Source of the DNA: Aliirhizobium wenxiniae
GTDB lineage: Bacteria; Pseudomonadota; Alphaproteobacteria; Rhizobiales; Rhizobiaceae
Assembly (NCBI RefSeq): GCF_019511445.1
Contig: NZ_JAEUAN010000017.1
Location: 62,001 to 126,000 of the forward strand
Direction: 5' to 3'
Length of the DNA: 64,000 bases
Part shown: positions 23,614 through 32,146 of the stretch, piece after piece
Layout: every line of letters starts with the position of its first letter
How positions within the stretch are numbered: position 1 is the first letter of the stretch
Notes under the pieces: generated by a model
The model's database searches: none
Seen by the model: only the letters and a program-made list of their open reading frames with translations
What the model was told of the DNA's origin: nothing
Made by a program: the position numbers and the translations under genes

Positions 23614-25791
23614 CTAGCCTTTCTCTGCGCTGCGCGATTTGCTGAGATCCCGCATCAGATAACCGAGGCCGCGGCTTGTCTGGTAGACGGAGAGCCACAG
23701 GAACCACAACGTACCGCGGAACAGGCCAGGATTGTTGCGACGAGCCGTCTGGAACTGGGTCCACTGGGCGGAGTTGGCGAACATCAGGTCGGCGATCAGG
23801 CGGTGATCGAGCGTCTTCTGCGGCTGATAGCGGCAACCGATCGACGTGACATCGCCGGTGCGGTCGAAATTGCGGATATCGACCGGCAACTCGCTCACCG
23901 GCAGGTCGCTGAACGGCTGGAACCGGATATGGCCGATCGTATCCTTGGCAATACCCGTCGCGCCTTCGGTGTAGACCTCGAGCTGGGCGCCGTGGACCGA
24001 AACGTTGTTGATCGTAGCCGTGTACCACTTCCCATCGATGCCGAATTCGCAGCGTCGGCTGATCTTGACGCGACGAGACGCCTGACGTTCGCCGCGCTCG
24101 GAAACGACACCCAGCGCACAGCCGGCGATGATGATGTTGAGCACGTTCCAGCCGGCGACGACCAGCGTCACATCCGCCTTGAACGGCTCGGTATAGAGCT
24201 TGTAGATGCTCATTGCGAAGGCGATGATCAGGATGAAGAAGATCACGAAGAACGGCCGGCTGACTTCCGAAAGGCGGCTGACCGACACGGATTCGTCTTT
24301 CGCCGTCACCTTGAAGGTCGGCTTGCGCGGGTTGAGCATGACCGAGATGACCGCAGGCAGCAGATGCACCGTCTGCACATATTCATAAAGCTCGGAAATC
24401 CACGGCCAGCGGAATGATCCGTAGAGATAGTTCTGCATCATCATGTTCACCGCCATGTAGGTCAGCGAATAGACGAGAAACTCGCCGCCCGACGAGGTGA
24501 AGATTTCCAGATCGAAGAAGATGTAAAACAAGGGCGCGAACAGGAAGATCGTTCGCGGGAAGGGGAACAGCCAGAACAGCGTTGACGACATGTAGCAGAA
24601 ACGCTGGGCAAGCGAGAGACCGCGTTTGAGCGGCGGGAAACGGAAGCGCAGGATCTGCATCATGCCCTGCGCCCAGCGAGAGCGCTGGCCGATGAAGCTG
24701 GCGAATGTCGCGGGCTGCAGGCCAGCGATCAGCGGGCGATCGACATAGATGCTGTTCCAGCCGAGCCCGTGCAGGTCGAGCGCGGTTTCGCAGTCCTCGG
24801 TAATGCTGACACCGGAAAAGCCGTTGGAAACTTCCAGCGCCTTGCGATTGAGCACGGCAGCCGAGCCGCAGAAGAAGGACGCATTCCATTTGTCCAGACC
24901 GCGCTGGATGATGCCGTAGAACATCTCGTTCTCGCTCGGCATCTTCTCGAATGTCTGCAGGTTGCGTTCGACCGGGTCCGGGTTGAGGAAGAAGTGCGGC
25001 GTCTGCACGAGAAAGAGCTTTTCGTCTTTCTCGAAGTAATGGACAGTCTCCAGAAGGAAGTCGCGCGTCGGAGCATGGTCGGCATCGAAGACTGCAATAA
25101 GGTCGCCGGTCGAATGCGCAAGCCCGTTGTTGAGATTACCGGCCTTGGCATGTTCGTTGCGCTCGCGGGTGAGATAGTTGACGCCCATTTCTTCGCAAAG
25201 CTGCTTCAGCTTCGCGTGGCGAGCTTCGGCCGCGCGCGCATCGGCAACATTGCTCGCCCTGCGCTTCTGCACGGTGCCGCCGTCATCGAGCAGCCACACG
25301 GTCAGCTTTTCCGGCGGATAATCCATGTTGCGGGCAGCGGCCAGCGTATTGGCCAGAAGCTGTTCGTCCTCGTTATAGCTCGGCACGAAGACATCAACGG
25401 TCGGAAGGTTCTCGTCGCTGCTGGAGCGGCTGCTGGGACGCGCCGGCGGCAGCGGCATGGCGACGACGAACAGGCTGAGCGACAGCATCAGCACGCTGTA
25501 CATTTCGGCCAGATAGACGAGCATGCCGGGAATGAAATTTTCCAGCTGGTTGACCGGCGGCAGTGTGCTTGTCGTGCGCCAATAGACATAGCGCAGCACC
25601 ATGCCGGTACCGAAGGCCAGCGCCACCAGGCGCCATTTCCCGCCGACATCCAGAAGCTTGATGATCGCCATGACGGTGACGATCAGAATGCTGGCGATCA
25701 GCTGCGTGCGCGTATTGATCGGCAAGGTCACCAGAAGGATGATCATGACCGTGGCAACGGCCCAGATGACGCCTGAATATAGTGTCCTCAT
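23614..25791 (-). CDS. bcsA: Cellulose synthase catalytic subunit BcsA with PilZ domain
   Basis: This 725-residue inner-membrane GT2 enzyme polymerises UDP-glucose into beta-1,4-glucan. The catalytic motifs are DDGG (169-172), DAD (236-238), TED (331-333) and QRSRW (369-373). Membrane helices flank the GT domain at about 10-110 and 400-560. The C-terminal PilZ domain has RQASR (569-573) and NVSVHG (596-601), the c-di-GMP binding signature, so the synthase should be switched on by c-di-GMP. It is the second gene of bcsN-bcsA-bcsB. Confidence 0.97.
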   Translation of the reverse strand: MRTLYSGVIWAVATVMIILLVTLPINTRTQLIASILIVTVMAIIKLLDVGGKWRLVALAFGTGMVLRYVYWRTTSTLPPVNQLENFIPGMLVYLAEMYSVLMLSLSLFVVAMPLPPARPSSRSSSDENLPTVDVFVPSYNEDEQLLANTLAAARNMDYPPEKLTVWLLDDGGTVQKRRASNVADARAAEARHAKLKQLCEEMGVNYLTRERNEHAKAGNLNNGLAHSTGDLIAVFDADHAPTRDFLLETVHYFEKDEKLFLVQTPHFFLNPDPVERNLQTFEKMPSENEMFYGIIQRGLDKWNASFFCGSAAVLNRKALEVSNGFSGVSITEDCETALDLHGLGWNSIYVDRPLIAGLQPATFASFIGQRSRWAQGMMQILRFRFPPLKRGLSLAQRFCYMSSTLFWLFPFPRTIFLFAPLFYIFFDLEIFTSSGGEFLVYSLTYMAVNMMMQNYLYGSFRWPWISELYEYVQTVHLLPAVISVMLNPRKPTFKVTAKDESVSVSRLSEVSRPFFVIFFILIIAFAMSIYKLYTEPFKADVTLVVAGWNVLNIIIAGCALGVVSERGERQASRRVKISRRCEFGIDGKWYTATINNVSVHGAQLEVYTEGATGIAKDTIGHIRFQPFSDLPVSELPVDIRNFDRTGDVTSIGCRYQPQKTLDHRLIADLMFANSAQWTQFQTARRNNPGLFRGTLWFLWLSVYQTSRGLGYLMRDLSKSRSAEKG

Positions 25792-25831
25792 GGCGGACTA
25801 CCTCGATGAGAGCCGAATACGGGCAACAGGA

Positions 25832-26878
25832 TCAGCGGCAGACAACGTCTGCTCCGTCGGTTGCCATGGTGCATGATGGAGACGGTACGGCAACCCGCTG
25901 GGCGGCCGGTACCGAGGCGCCGGAGGAAGATGCCCGCGCGGCATCGCCGCCGGACGGCTGGCCGGTGACCGCCGAATAGCCGCTGCCGAAAGGTGAGGGC
26001 ACGCGCGGACCGCGCGGCTCAAGCTGTGGCGGAGCGACCGGTTGCGGCGCCACGGCCTGAGGGGCCGGTTGAACGCGACGCACCTGCACCCGCGGCGCAT
26101 AGGATGTCGTCTGGCGCGGCGGCAGGGTCTGGACGATCGGCTCGGAAGAGGCCGGACGCGGATAGATCGGCGCGCCGGTGGTGCCGACTGCGGAGTTGAA
26201 TTCTCGGTTGGAGCCATAAGGGTTCCAGCCGAGCGCATCGACCGAGGCGTTGATGGTGAAATTGTACATCACCGAAAGAAGCTTGGCTTCCGTCGCATTC
26301 GCCTCACAGGTCCTGAGCCTGATCTGGATCACGCCGTAATTCGCAAACGGCGTCCCCTGGTCGCGCGTGCGGATCTGCTGCCAGGCGTAAAGGCAAAGGT
26401 CGGAACCTCTGCCACGCCCGAAAGCATAACCGAACGGGCCATAGGCGTTCTGGACATAAAATTGCGACTTGGCCATCGCGACGCGCGGCAGCGACTGACG
26501 CATTTCAGACGAGATGCGCCCCTCGGTAATCGAGGACATGCCGAGACTGTTGTCTGCATGACGATAGGCGCTCTCGGTGCCGAACAGCTGCACCTTCAGC
26601 ATGTTCTGGCCGGGGGTCGATGCGTCGGTCGCCAGATGAATGTCCTGGGAGATGGCGTTGTTGAAGCGCCGCTCAATGATGCTGACCACGGAAGGGCCTC
26701 CCGGTGGCGGCATGATCATCGCCTGCTCCGGCGGAACATTCTTTATGAAAGGTTCGGATTGGATCGGCTTTCCGCCGCATCCGGCAAGGGTCAGTGCGGC
26801 AAGCCCGACAAGAGCCAGCAGTGTCGTCTGGCCGCTCCGACGTCCTGGCTGCAAAGTCAAGAAGTGTCTGTCCGTCAT
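25832..26878 (-). CDS. bcsN: Cellulose biosynthesis protein BcsN (lipoprotein)
   Basis: This 348-residue lipoprotein has a signal sequence ending in the lipobox ALTLAGC. A conserved domain follows (VSIIERRFNNAISQDIHLATDASTPGQN, then QLFGTESAY and YVQNAYGPFGYA), and then a long tail rich in Pro, Gln and Ala. BcsN is found in alphaproteobacterial bcs operons; its exact role is not settled. The start at 26878 gives a compact signal peptide; an in-frame ATG at 26914 is possible. It heads the operon, about 40 bases before bcsA, and is divergent from the TPR gene across a region that carries a CtrA-type site. Confidence 0.85.
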   Translation of the reverse strand: MTDRHFLTLQPGRRSGQTTLLALVGLAALTLAGCGGKPIQSEPFIKNVPPEQAMIMPPPGGPSVVSIIERRFNNAISQDIHLATDASTPGQNMLKVQLFGTESAYRHADNSLGMSSITEGRISSEMRQSLPRVAMAKSQFYVQNAYGPFGYAFGRGRGSDLCLYAWQQIRTRDQGTPFANYGVIQIRLRTCEANATEAKLLSVMYNFTINASVDALGWNPYGSNREFNSAVGTTGAPIYPRPASSEPIVQTLPPRQTTSYAPRVQVRRVQPAPQAVAPQPVAPPQLEPRGPRVPSPFGSGYSAVTGQPSGGDAARASSSGASVPAAQRVAVPSPSCTMATDGADVVCR

Positions 26879-27024
26879 CGAAATCCAGTCCTGGGGCAGA
26901 CACTCACTACTCATTGCCCGCTTTCTGCGAGGGTCACCGGACGGGCATTCGCGGACGCCTGCCGGTTCGAGTCACCTTTGTGTATTTGTGATTTCTTAAT
27001 AACTGACCAAATCTAAATTGTTCG

Positions 27025-27032
27025 TTAACCAT
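27025..27032. promoter_or_regulatory. CtrA 8-mer motif between bcsN and the TPR gene
   Basis: TTAACCAT is an exact match to the 8-mer CtrA motif known from Caulobacter. It is in the divergent bcsN/bcsK intergenic region; a second TTAACC lies 21 bases further on (27046-27051). Both promoters could be under cell-cycle control. Confidence 0.45.
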
Positions 27033-27120
27033 ATGCCCTCATTCTTTAACCAATTGCTGTCGAATGTGGGCTTGTGTGCACGGGCCGAAACGATCTGGAT
27101 GGACAGGGACCGGGGTGCAA

Positions 27121-29484
27121 ATGCGGTTTTCGCTGATCTCTTTAGCCGCTTTCGGCATGGCCGCGGTGGCATTGATCGCTTACAAACGAACGTCTGATGT
27201 CGATTTCAGCGAGATCACCGGCTCGTTGGCTGCCGTTGATTCGGACGTGCAGGGCACAGATGCCAACCGCACGAACCGGCTGCAGTCGTCATCGCCATCC
27301 GCAATACCGTCCGAACAGAGGGTAGGGCGCCCGTCGCTCGTCGTTTCCCAGGCACAGCCGGCATCTAAGGCCCCTCAGGAAAGCGCCCAGATCTCGCAGC
27401 AGTTCCAGAACCAGCCGGCTGCACAGAGTCAGACAAGACCGGCTGCACAAGCTTCCACTGCTGCTCCACAGGTAGATGAAAGCGCCCTTCGGTATTTTGC
27501 CGCACGTGGCGATACCGCCCGCCTGCAGGCCGAAATCTCCCGCCTGCGTGCACTCTATCCCAACTGGACGCCCCCGGCCGATCCGCTTGCCGCGCGCCCG
27601 ACCACCGATCCGCAGCTGGAAAACATGTGGGCCCTTTATGCGCAGGCGCGTTATGCCGATGTGCGTAAGGCAATCTCCGATCGCCAGGCTGCCGAGCCCA
27701 GCTGGCAGCCGCCTGCCGATCTTCTTGACCGGCTGAAACTTGCCGAGGCGCGTAGCCGGCTGGCGGCTGCATCCGATGCCAAGACCTACGACGAGGTCAT
27801 CCGCATTGCCGCTGAAAACCCGACGCTTCTGACATGCAGCGAAGTCGACGTCCTCTGGCGTCTTGCGGAGGCTTTTGCCGCTACCGACCGCAAGCCGCGG
27901 GCGCGCGATGCCTATCTCTACGTGCTCAGCAATTGCGAAAATCCGCCGGAGCGGCTGGCCACGGTGCAGAAGGCGAGCGAATTGCTGTCGCCTGATATGA
28001 TCGAGGAATTGCTGTCGAAGGAGCGCACAGGCCCGGATGGCCAGCCCGAATTCGAAAGCCTGCGTGATGATCTCGCTCGCCGTCTGGTGGGAGAGGGCAA
28101 TACCGACCCGAAGCTCGTCGTTGCCGACAAGTATCTGACCCGCCTGGAAAGACTGGCCGAGACGGATGAGCTGGCCTCCGACGCGCTGCTGCTCGGCTGG
28201 TATTATTATCGCCGTGACAATCTCGGCGGTGCCGAGCGCTGGTTCCGCAAGGCTTTCACCAAGGAAGAAACCGCGTCTGCGGCCGAAGGTCTGGCTCTGA
28301 CCCTGACGCGGCAGAACTCGCCGCTCGAAGCTGAAAACGTACTCTACAAGTGGCGGGATACCTCGCCCGGCTCGAAGGCGGCCTATATGGCAGCCGTCGC
28401 AAACCTTCTGGCCCTCGATCCGCCGCCGATCCTGCAGGAAGAAGTTCTGGCGCGCATGGCGCCGGTTGTGATCGAGGCAAAGGATGCCGCCGCCGCCCAG
28501 CAGTTCGGTTGGTACGCACGTTATATGCGCCAGCCGGCAACGGCCGCTCAATGGTTCGCCGCAGCCCTGACCTGGAAACCGGATGACGAGCCCTCTGCCT
28601 ATGGTCTGGTTTTGAGCCGTAATGATCTGGGCGACAGGGCAGGTGTTTCCGCAATCCAGCGCGCCTGGGCGGGCCGGTCAGATCGTATCGCCAATCTGGG
28701 CGAAGACGACCGCCGCCGTCTACAGGGGCAGGATTATCTGTCGCAGCTGACACCGCCGCAGCCGCAGACGCGGCAGTATTCGGCTCAACAGTCGCAGCAG
28801 ATGCAAGCACCGCAATATCCGGTTCCGCAGCAAATCCAGCCGCAACCGCAGGCTCCCTACCAGCAGGCTTATGTCCGTCAGCCGGAACCCGTTGCTCAAA
28901 CCTATCGCCCCGTGCCGGTTGAGAGGGCAGCACCACGTGTCGCGCGCGCAGCACCTGCCCGCACGGCTCCCGTTCACAGAGGATGCGCCTCCACGGTCGA
29001 TCCGCGTCAGCTTTCGCCGGATCAGGCGCTGTCTCGTGGCTGGTGCCTGATGGATCTCAATCGTCCGCTGGAAGCGGCGCAGGCATTCGATGTCGCAACG
29101 ATGGCCTCGTCGCAGGCAGCCCGCTCGGATGCAGCCTATGGCAAGAGCCTTGCCTATCTGCGGGTCGGGCTTACCGACAAGGCGGCAGCCGCCGCCACTC
29201 TCGCACCGCAGAACAACACGCGCGCTGTTGAACTTCAGGCCTCCATTCTCGCTGACCGCGCCGTGACCTCCTTCAAGTCGGCTCGCTATCGGGAAGCACT
29301 GATCGCACTCGACCAGCGCGCGCAGATTGTCCCGGAACAGACAGACCTGATGAGCCTGCGCGGATATGCCCTCATGAATATCGGTCGGCAGGCCGAAGCC
29401 ATGCGTATATTCCAGGCCTTGGCCGATCTCGGTAACAAGGACGGGTTGAGAGCAATCGCCGATTACACCAGCCGCAATAATTGA
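27121..29484 (+). CDS. bcsK: TPR-repeat cellulose-locus protein (BcsK-like)
   Basis: This protein has about 787 residues with an N-terminal membrane anchor or signal (LISLAAFGMAAVALIAY), a Gln/Ala-rich linker (about 40-115), TPR-like helical repeats at about 120-540, a second low-complexity segment rich in Gln and Pro (about 545-625), and further TPRs to the end. Alphaproteobacterial cellulose loci carry such a TPR protein, called BcsK, which resembles the periplasmic part of BcsC without the outer-membrane barrel. GGGG ahead of ATG 27121 fixes the start over an upstream GTG-like start. Here it is divergent from bcsNAB instead of at the end of the operon. Confidence 0.7.
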   Translation: MRFSLISLAAFGMAAVALIAYKRTSDVDFSEITGSLAAVDSDVQGTDANRTNRLQSSSPSAIPSEQRVGRPSLVVSQAQPASKAPQESAQISQQFQNQPAAQSQTRPAAQASTAAPQVDESALRYFAARGDTARLQAEISRLRALYPNWTPPADPLAARPTTDPQLENMWALYAQARYADVRKAISDRQAAEPSWQPPADLLDRLKLAEARSRLAAASDAKTYDEVIRIAAENPTLLTCSEVDVLWRLAEAFAATDRKPRARDAYLYVLSNCENPPERLATVQKASELLSPDMIEELLSKERTGPDGQPEFESLRDDLARRLVGEGNTDPKLVVADKYLTRLERLAETDELASDALLLGWYYYRRDNLGGAERWFRKAFTKEETASAAEGLALTLTRQNSPLEAENVLYKWRDTSPGSKAAYMAAVANLLALDPPPILQEEVLARMAPVVIEAKDAAAAQQFGWYARYMRQPATAAQWFAAALTWKPDDEPSAYGLVLSRNDLGDRAGVSAIQRAWAGRSDRIANLGEDDRRRLQGQDYLSQLTPPQPQTRQYSAQQSQQMQAPQYPVPQQIQPQPQAPYQQAYVRQPEPVAQTYRPVPVERAAPRVARAAPARTAPVHRGCASTVDPRQLSPDQALSRGWCLMDLNRPLEAAQAFDVATMASSQAARSDAAYGKSLAYLRVGLTDKAAAAATLAPQNNTRAVELQASILADRAVTSFKSARYREALIALDQRAQIVPEQTDLMSLRGYALMNIGRQAEAMRIFQALADLGNKDGLRAIADYTSRNN

Positions 29485-29582
29485 CAGGTTAAAACCCTGG
29501 CTTGCAGTTGCTTGGCGCGGTGCTCGGATACCGTCTTAATCTACTGCTGTTGTGTCGCAAATCGGCTGAGATCCACTGTCCA

Positions 29583-29609
29583 TTAACCTTCGGGCAAGGA
29601 ATTAACCAT
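29583..29609. promoter_or_regulatory. Paired TTAACC sites upstream of the che operon (CtrA-like)
   Basis: TTAACCTT (29583-29590) and an exact CtrA 8-mer TTAACCAT (29602-29609) stand 11 bases apart, about 250 bp upstream of icpA. The intervening CCTT-CGGGC-AAGG is itself a small inverted repeat. No other feature is recognised in 29485-29855. Confidence 0.45.
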
Positions 29610-29855
29610 ACAAATTGGACATACGGCGAAATGGGACGACTGCGGTCTGCTCACCAAGGCATGAAGCCGCCAAGCCCGTACCGGTTTGAATCCGGTATCC
29701 ACTCTTGAAAAGTCAGAAAACTGCGATGACCGCTTTTGCACGGCACGGATAATTTTTCGTGGTCGAGGCAATCGTTGTTCATCTCCAGTCTCTGATCCGC
29801 ATGGCTTCTCTCACGGCCAGTTTTCGGTTCGTGTGGTTTTTGGGGACGATTTTTG

Positions 29856-31469
29856 GTGCAGGACACGCCAAGCGAACAGGTACGACGTCGCCAGGCAGGC
29901 AGCCTTGGCGAGAGACTGGCTTTTGCCGGTCTCGACGGCGATCTGTGCGATCTGCTCCGCCGTTGTCGCCCCCAGCTTGAAGGTCATCTGAAGAACGGTC
30001 TGCGCGATCTCTTTACCCGCTTGCAGTCCTCTCCCGAAGCTTCCAGTCATTTCGAAACCGAACAGCAGGTCGTCCGCCTGAACGATCTTCAGGCGTCCCA
30101 CTGGGCGGTGCTCACCGACGCGCGTTTCGACGCGCTTTATGCCGATCGCGTCAAGGTTCTGTCGGACACCGAGAGCCGCATGGGGCTTGATCCGCGCTGG
30201 CACATTGCCGGCCACTCTGTGATGCTCGAACATCTTGTTCTCGGTGCTGTCGAAGATTTCGCTCCGCGCTCTTTCCTTCCCGGTGCCCGCAGGCGCGAAC
30301 AGGAACTGCGCGACCTGCTCGCCGCCATCCTGCGCCTGGTCATGGTCGACGTCGAAATCGCCGTCTCCATCCGCTTCAACGAACTGAGGCAGAAGCACCA
30401 GCGCGCGCTTGCCGATCAGCGTAGTGCGGATCAGGCCGAAGCCGTCGATACCTTTGCCGCCGTCATCGGCGCGCTCGCCGAGCGTGACCTGACCGCCGCG
30501 TTGCCGGATGACGTGCCGGACGCCTATCGCGAACTTGCCGAACTGTTGTCGAATGCAATTGGCGGCATGCGCACTTCCGTCGGCGTCATCGATAATGCCG
30601 GCATGCAGGCGATCGGTCTGACCGACGCCATGGCGCGCAACGCCTCTACCTTCGCCGCCGCTTCCGAAGAGCAGGCGCGTCGGGCGCAGTCGGTGCATAA
30701 CGACCTTCATCAGCTCTCCACCCTCGTCAAGGAAAGCGTTACGGGAACTTCGGCTGCCGAAAACGCGGTCGTCGCAACCCGTCGTTCGGTCGAGGAAAGC
30801 GGCGAGATCGTCGGCCGCGCAATCAGCGCCATGACCGATATCGAGAATTCCGCCGAAAAGATCGGCGAGATCATCGGCGTCATCGATGAGATCGCGTTCC
30901 AGACCAATCTTCTTGCGCTCAATGCCGGCATCGAAGCCGCTCGCGCCGGCGATAGCGGTCGCGGTTTCGCCGTCGTCGCACAGGAGGTGAGGGCGCTCGC
31001 CCAGCGTTCTGCCGATGCGGCCCGCGAGATCAAGACGCTGGTCACCGGCACCAAGTCACAGGTCGGCGCAGGCGTCGACATGGTCCAACGCACCCAGGCG
31101 GCGATCGGCGGCATCGTCCGGCAGGTCGGCGAAATCAACGATGCGATCACAGGCGTCGCCCGCCGCACGGTCGAGCAGGCCGACGGCCTGAACCGCGTCA
31201 CGTCCGAGATCGGTTCGCTCAGCCACGAGATCGGCGCGAATGCGAGCTTTGCCCGCAACACCGGCGAAAGCGCCGACGAACTGCATACCGTCATTCTCGA
31301 ACTCGGCCGCACGGTGCGTGAATTCCGCATTGCCAGGCAACGGGATTTCGACAGCGGCTACGAGGACAGGCGCCCGGCAGCCCCGGTGGCTGGCGTACTG
31401 ACCGACCGATATCACGCACCGGCTGAGCCTGAGGCACAGCTCTTTTACAAACGTCAAGGAACACGCTGA
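29856..31469 (+). CDS. icpA: Cytoplasmic globin-coupled chemoreceptor (IcpA-type), first gene of the che operon
   Basis: This transducer of about 537 residues has no membrane segment. Residues about 20-180 form a protoglobin-like sensor, followed by a coiled linker and the MCP signalling domain with hairpin tip EIAFQTNLLALNAGIEAARAG (about 345-365). Globin sensors usually have H-x-x-I-G-L with the heme-binding histidine; here the segment reads ESRMGL (Glu107), so heme binding is doubtful. The C-terminus lacks a CheR-docking pentapeptide. The start is non-ATG (GTG 29856, or TTG 29853) behind GGGGA. Position and type match IcpA of Sinorhizobium meliloti. The stop overlaps the cheS start. Confidence 0.87.
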   Translation: MQDTPSEQVRRRQAGSLGERLAFAGLDGDLCDLLRRCRPQLEGHLKNGLRDLFTRLQSSPEASSHFETEQQVVRLNDLQASHWAVLTDARFDALYADRVKVLSDTESRMGLDPRWHIAGHSVMLEHLVLGAVEDFAPRSFLPGARRREQELRDLLAAILRLVMVDVEIAVSIRFNELRQKHQRALADQRSADQAEAVDTFAAVIGALAERDLTAALPDDVPDAYRELAELLSNAIGGMRTSVGVIDNAGMQAIGLTDAMARNASTFAAASEEQARRAQSVHNDLHQLSTLVKESVTGTSAAENAVVATRRSVEESGEIVGRAISAMTDIENSAEKIGEIIGVIDEIAFQTNLLALNAGIEAARAGDSGRGFAVVAQEVRALAQRSADAAREIKTLVTGTKSQVGAGVDMVQRTQAAIGGIVRQVGEINDAITGVARRTVEQADGLNRVTSEIGSLSHEIGANASFARNTGESADELHTVILELGRTVREFRIARQRDFDSGYEDRRPAAPVAGVLTDRYHAPAEPEAQLFYKRQGTR

Positions 31470-31762
31470 TGGCAGCAAGGAAAGCCGCATCGGGAAAACT
31501 GGCGCTCTCGCCAATTCTCGACCTCAATGAAGCATCTGCGCTGCACGGCAAGCTCATGTCGATGCGCGGCAAGGACATCGTGATCGATGCTTCGGCGGTA
31601 GAACGCGTTGGCGTTCAATGTGTCCAGGTTCTGGTTGCCGGTGCCGCCGCATGGCAGGCCGACAAGAAATCGTTCCTCGTCGAGAAGGCATCGGACGCCT
31701 TTGAAAAGACTATTGCGCTGATTGGAATCAGCGAAACCCAGTTAATTGCTAAGGAGATCTAG
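31469..31762 (+). CDS. cheS: CheS, STAS-like chemotaxis protein
   Basis: This 97-residue protein has a STAS-type pattern (LDLNEASALHGKLMSM, DIVIDASAVERVGVQCVQVLVAGA). It is the second gene of the che operon, as orf2/cheS is in S. meliloti, where CheS binds CheA and speeds the drain of phosphate from CheY1. The ATG overlaps the icpA stop and only two bases separate it from cheY1, so translation is coupled. Confidence 0.85.
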   Translation: MAARKAASGKLALSPILDLNEASALHGKLMSMRGKDIVIDASAVERVGVQCVQVLVAGAAAWQADKKSFLVEKASDAFEKTIALIGISETQLIAKEI

Positions 31763-31764
31763 CA

Positions 31765-32130
31765 ATGAAGAAAAAAGTACTGACCGTGGATGATTCACGG
31801 ACGATCCGGAACATGCTTCTGGTGACCCTCAACAATGCCGGCTTCGAGACGATCCAGGCCGAAGATGGCGTCGAAGGTCTTGAGGTCCTCGAAGGCTGCA
31901 ACCCCGATGTCATCGTTACCGACATCAACATGCCGCGTCTCGATGGCTTTGGCTTTATCGAAGGCGTGCGCCGTAACGAAAAATACCGCGCCGTCCCGAT
32001 CCTGGTCCTGACCACCGAAAGCGATGCGGAGAAGAAGAACCGCGCGCGCCAGGCCGGCGCAACCGGCTGGATCGTAAAACCTTTCGATCCGGCAAAACTC
32101 ATTGATGCGATCGAGCGTGTAACCGCCTGA
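31765..32130 (+). CDS. cheY1: Chemotaxis response regulator CheY1
   Basis: This 121-residue single receiver domain has the acidic pair D9-D10, the phosphoacceptor D53 in VIVTDINMP, T/S in VLTTES and the conserved lysine in IVKPF. In rhizobia with two CheYs, CheY2-P acts on the motor and CheY1 serves as a phosphate sink through CheA; the order in the operon identifies this one as CheY1. A good AAGGAG precedes the ATG. Confidence 0.92.
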   Translation: MKKKVLTVDDSRTIRNMLLVTLNNAGFETIQAEDGVEGLEVLEGCNPDVIVTDINMPRLDGFGFIEGVRRNEKYRAVPILVLTTESDAEKKNRARQAGATGWIVKPFDPAKLIDAIERVTA

Positions 32131-32146
32131 ACCGGGAATTCCTCCG

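Noticed and set aside
27064..27121. Upstream start for the TPR protein
   Set aside because: It would put a polar stretch ahead of the membrane anchor; GGGG before ATG 27121 gives the better start.
29583..29609. A full TTAA-N7-TTAA CtrA site ahead of the che operon
   Set aside because: The two TTAA halves are 15 bases apart, not seven; only the 8-mer TTAACCAT is an exact match.
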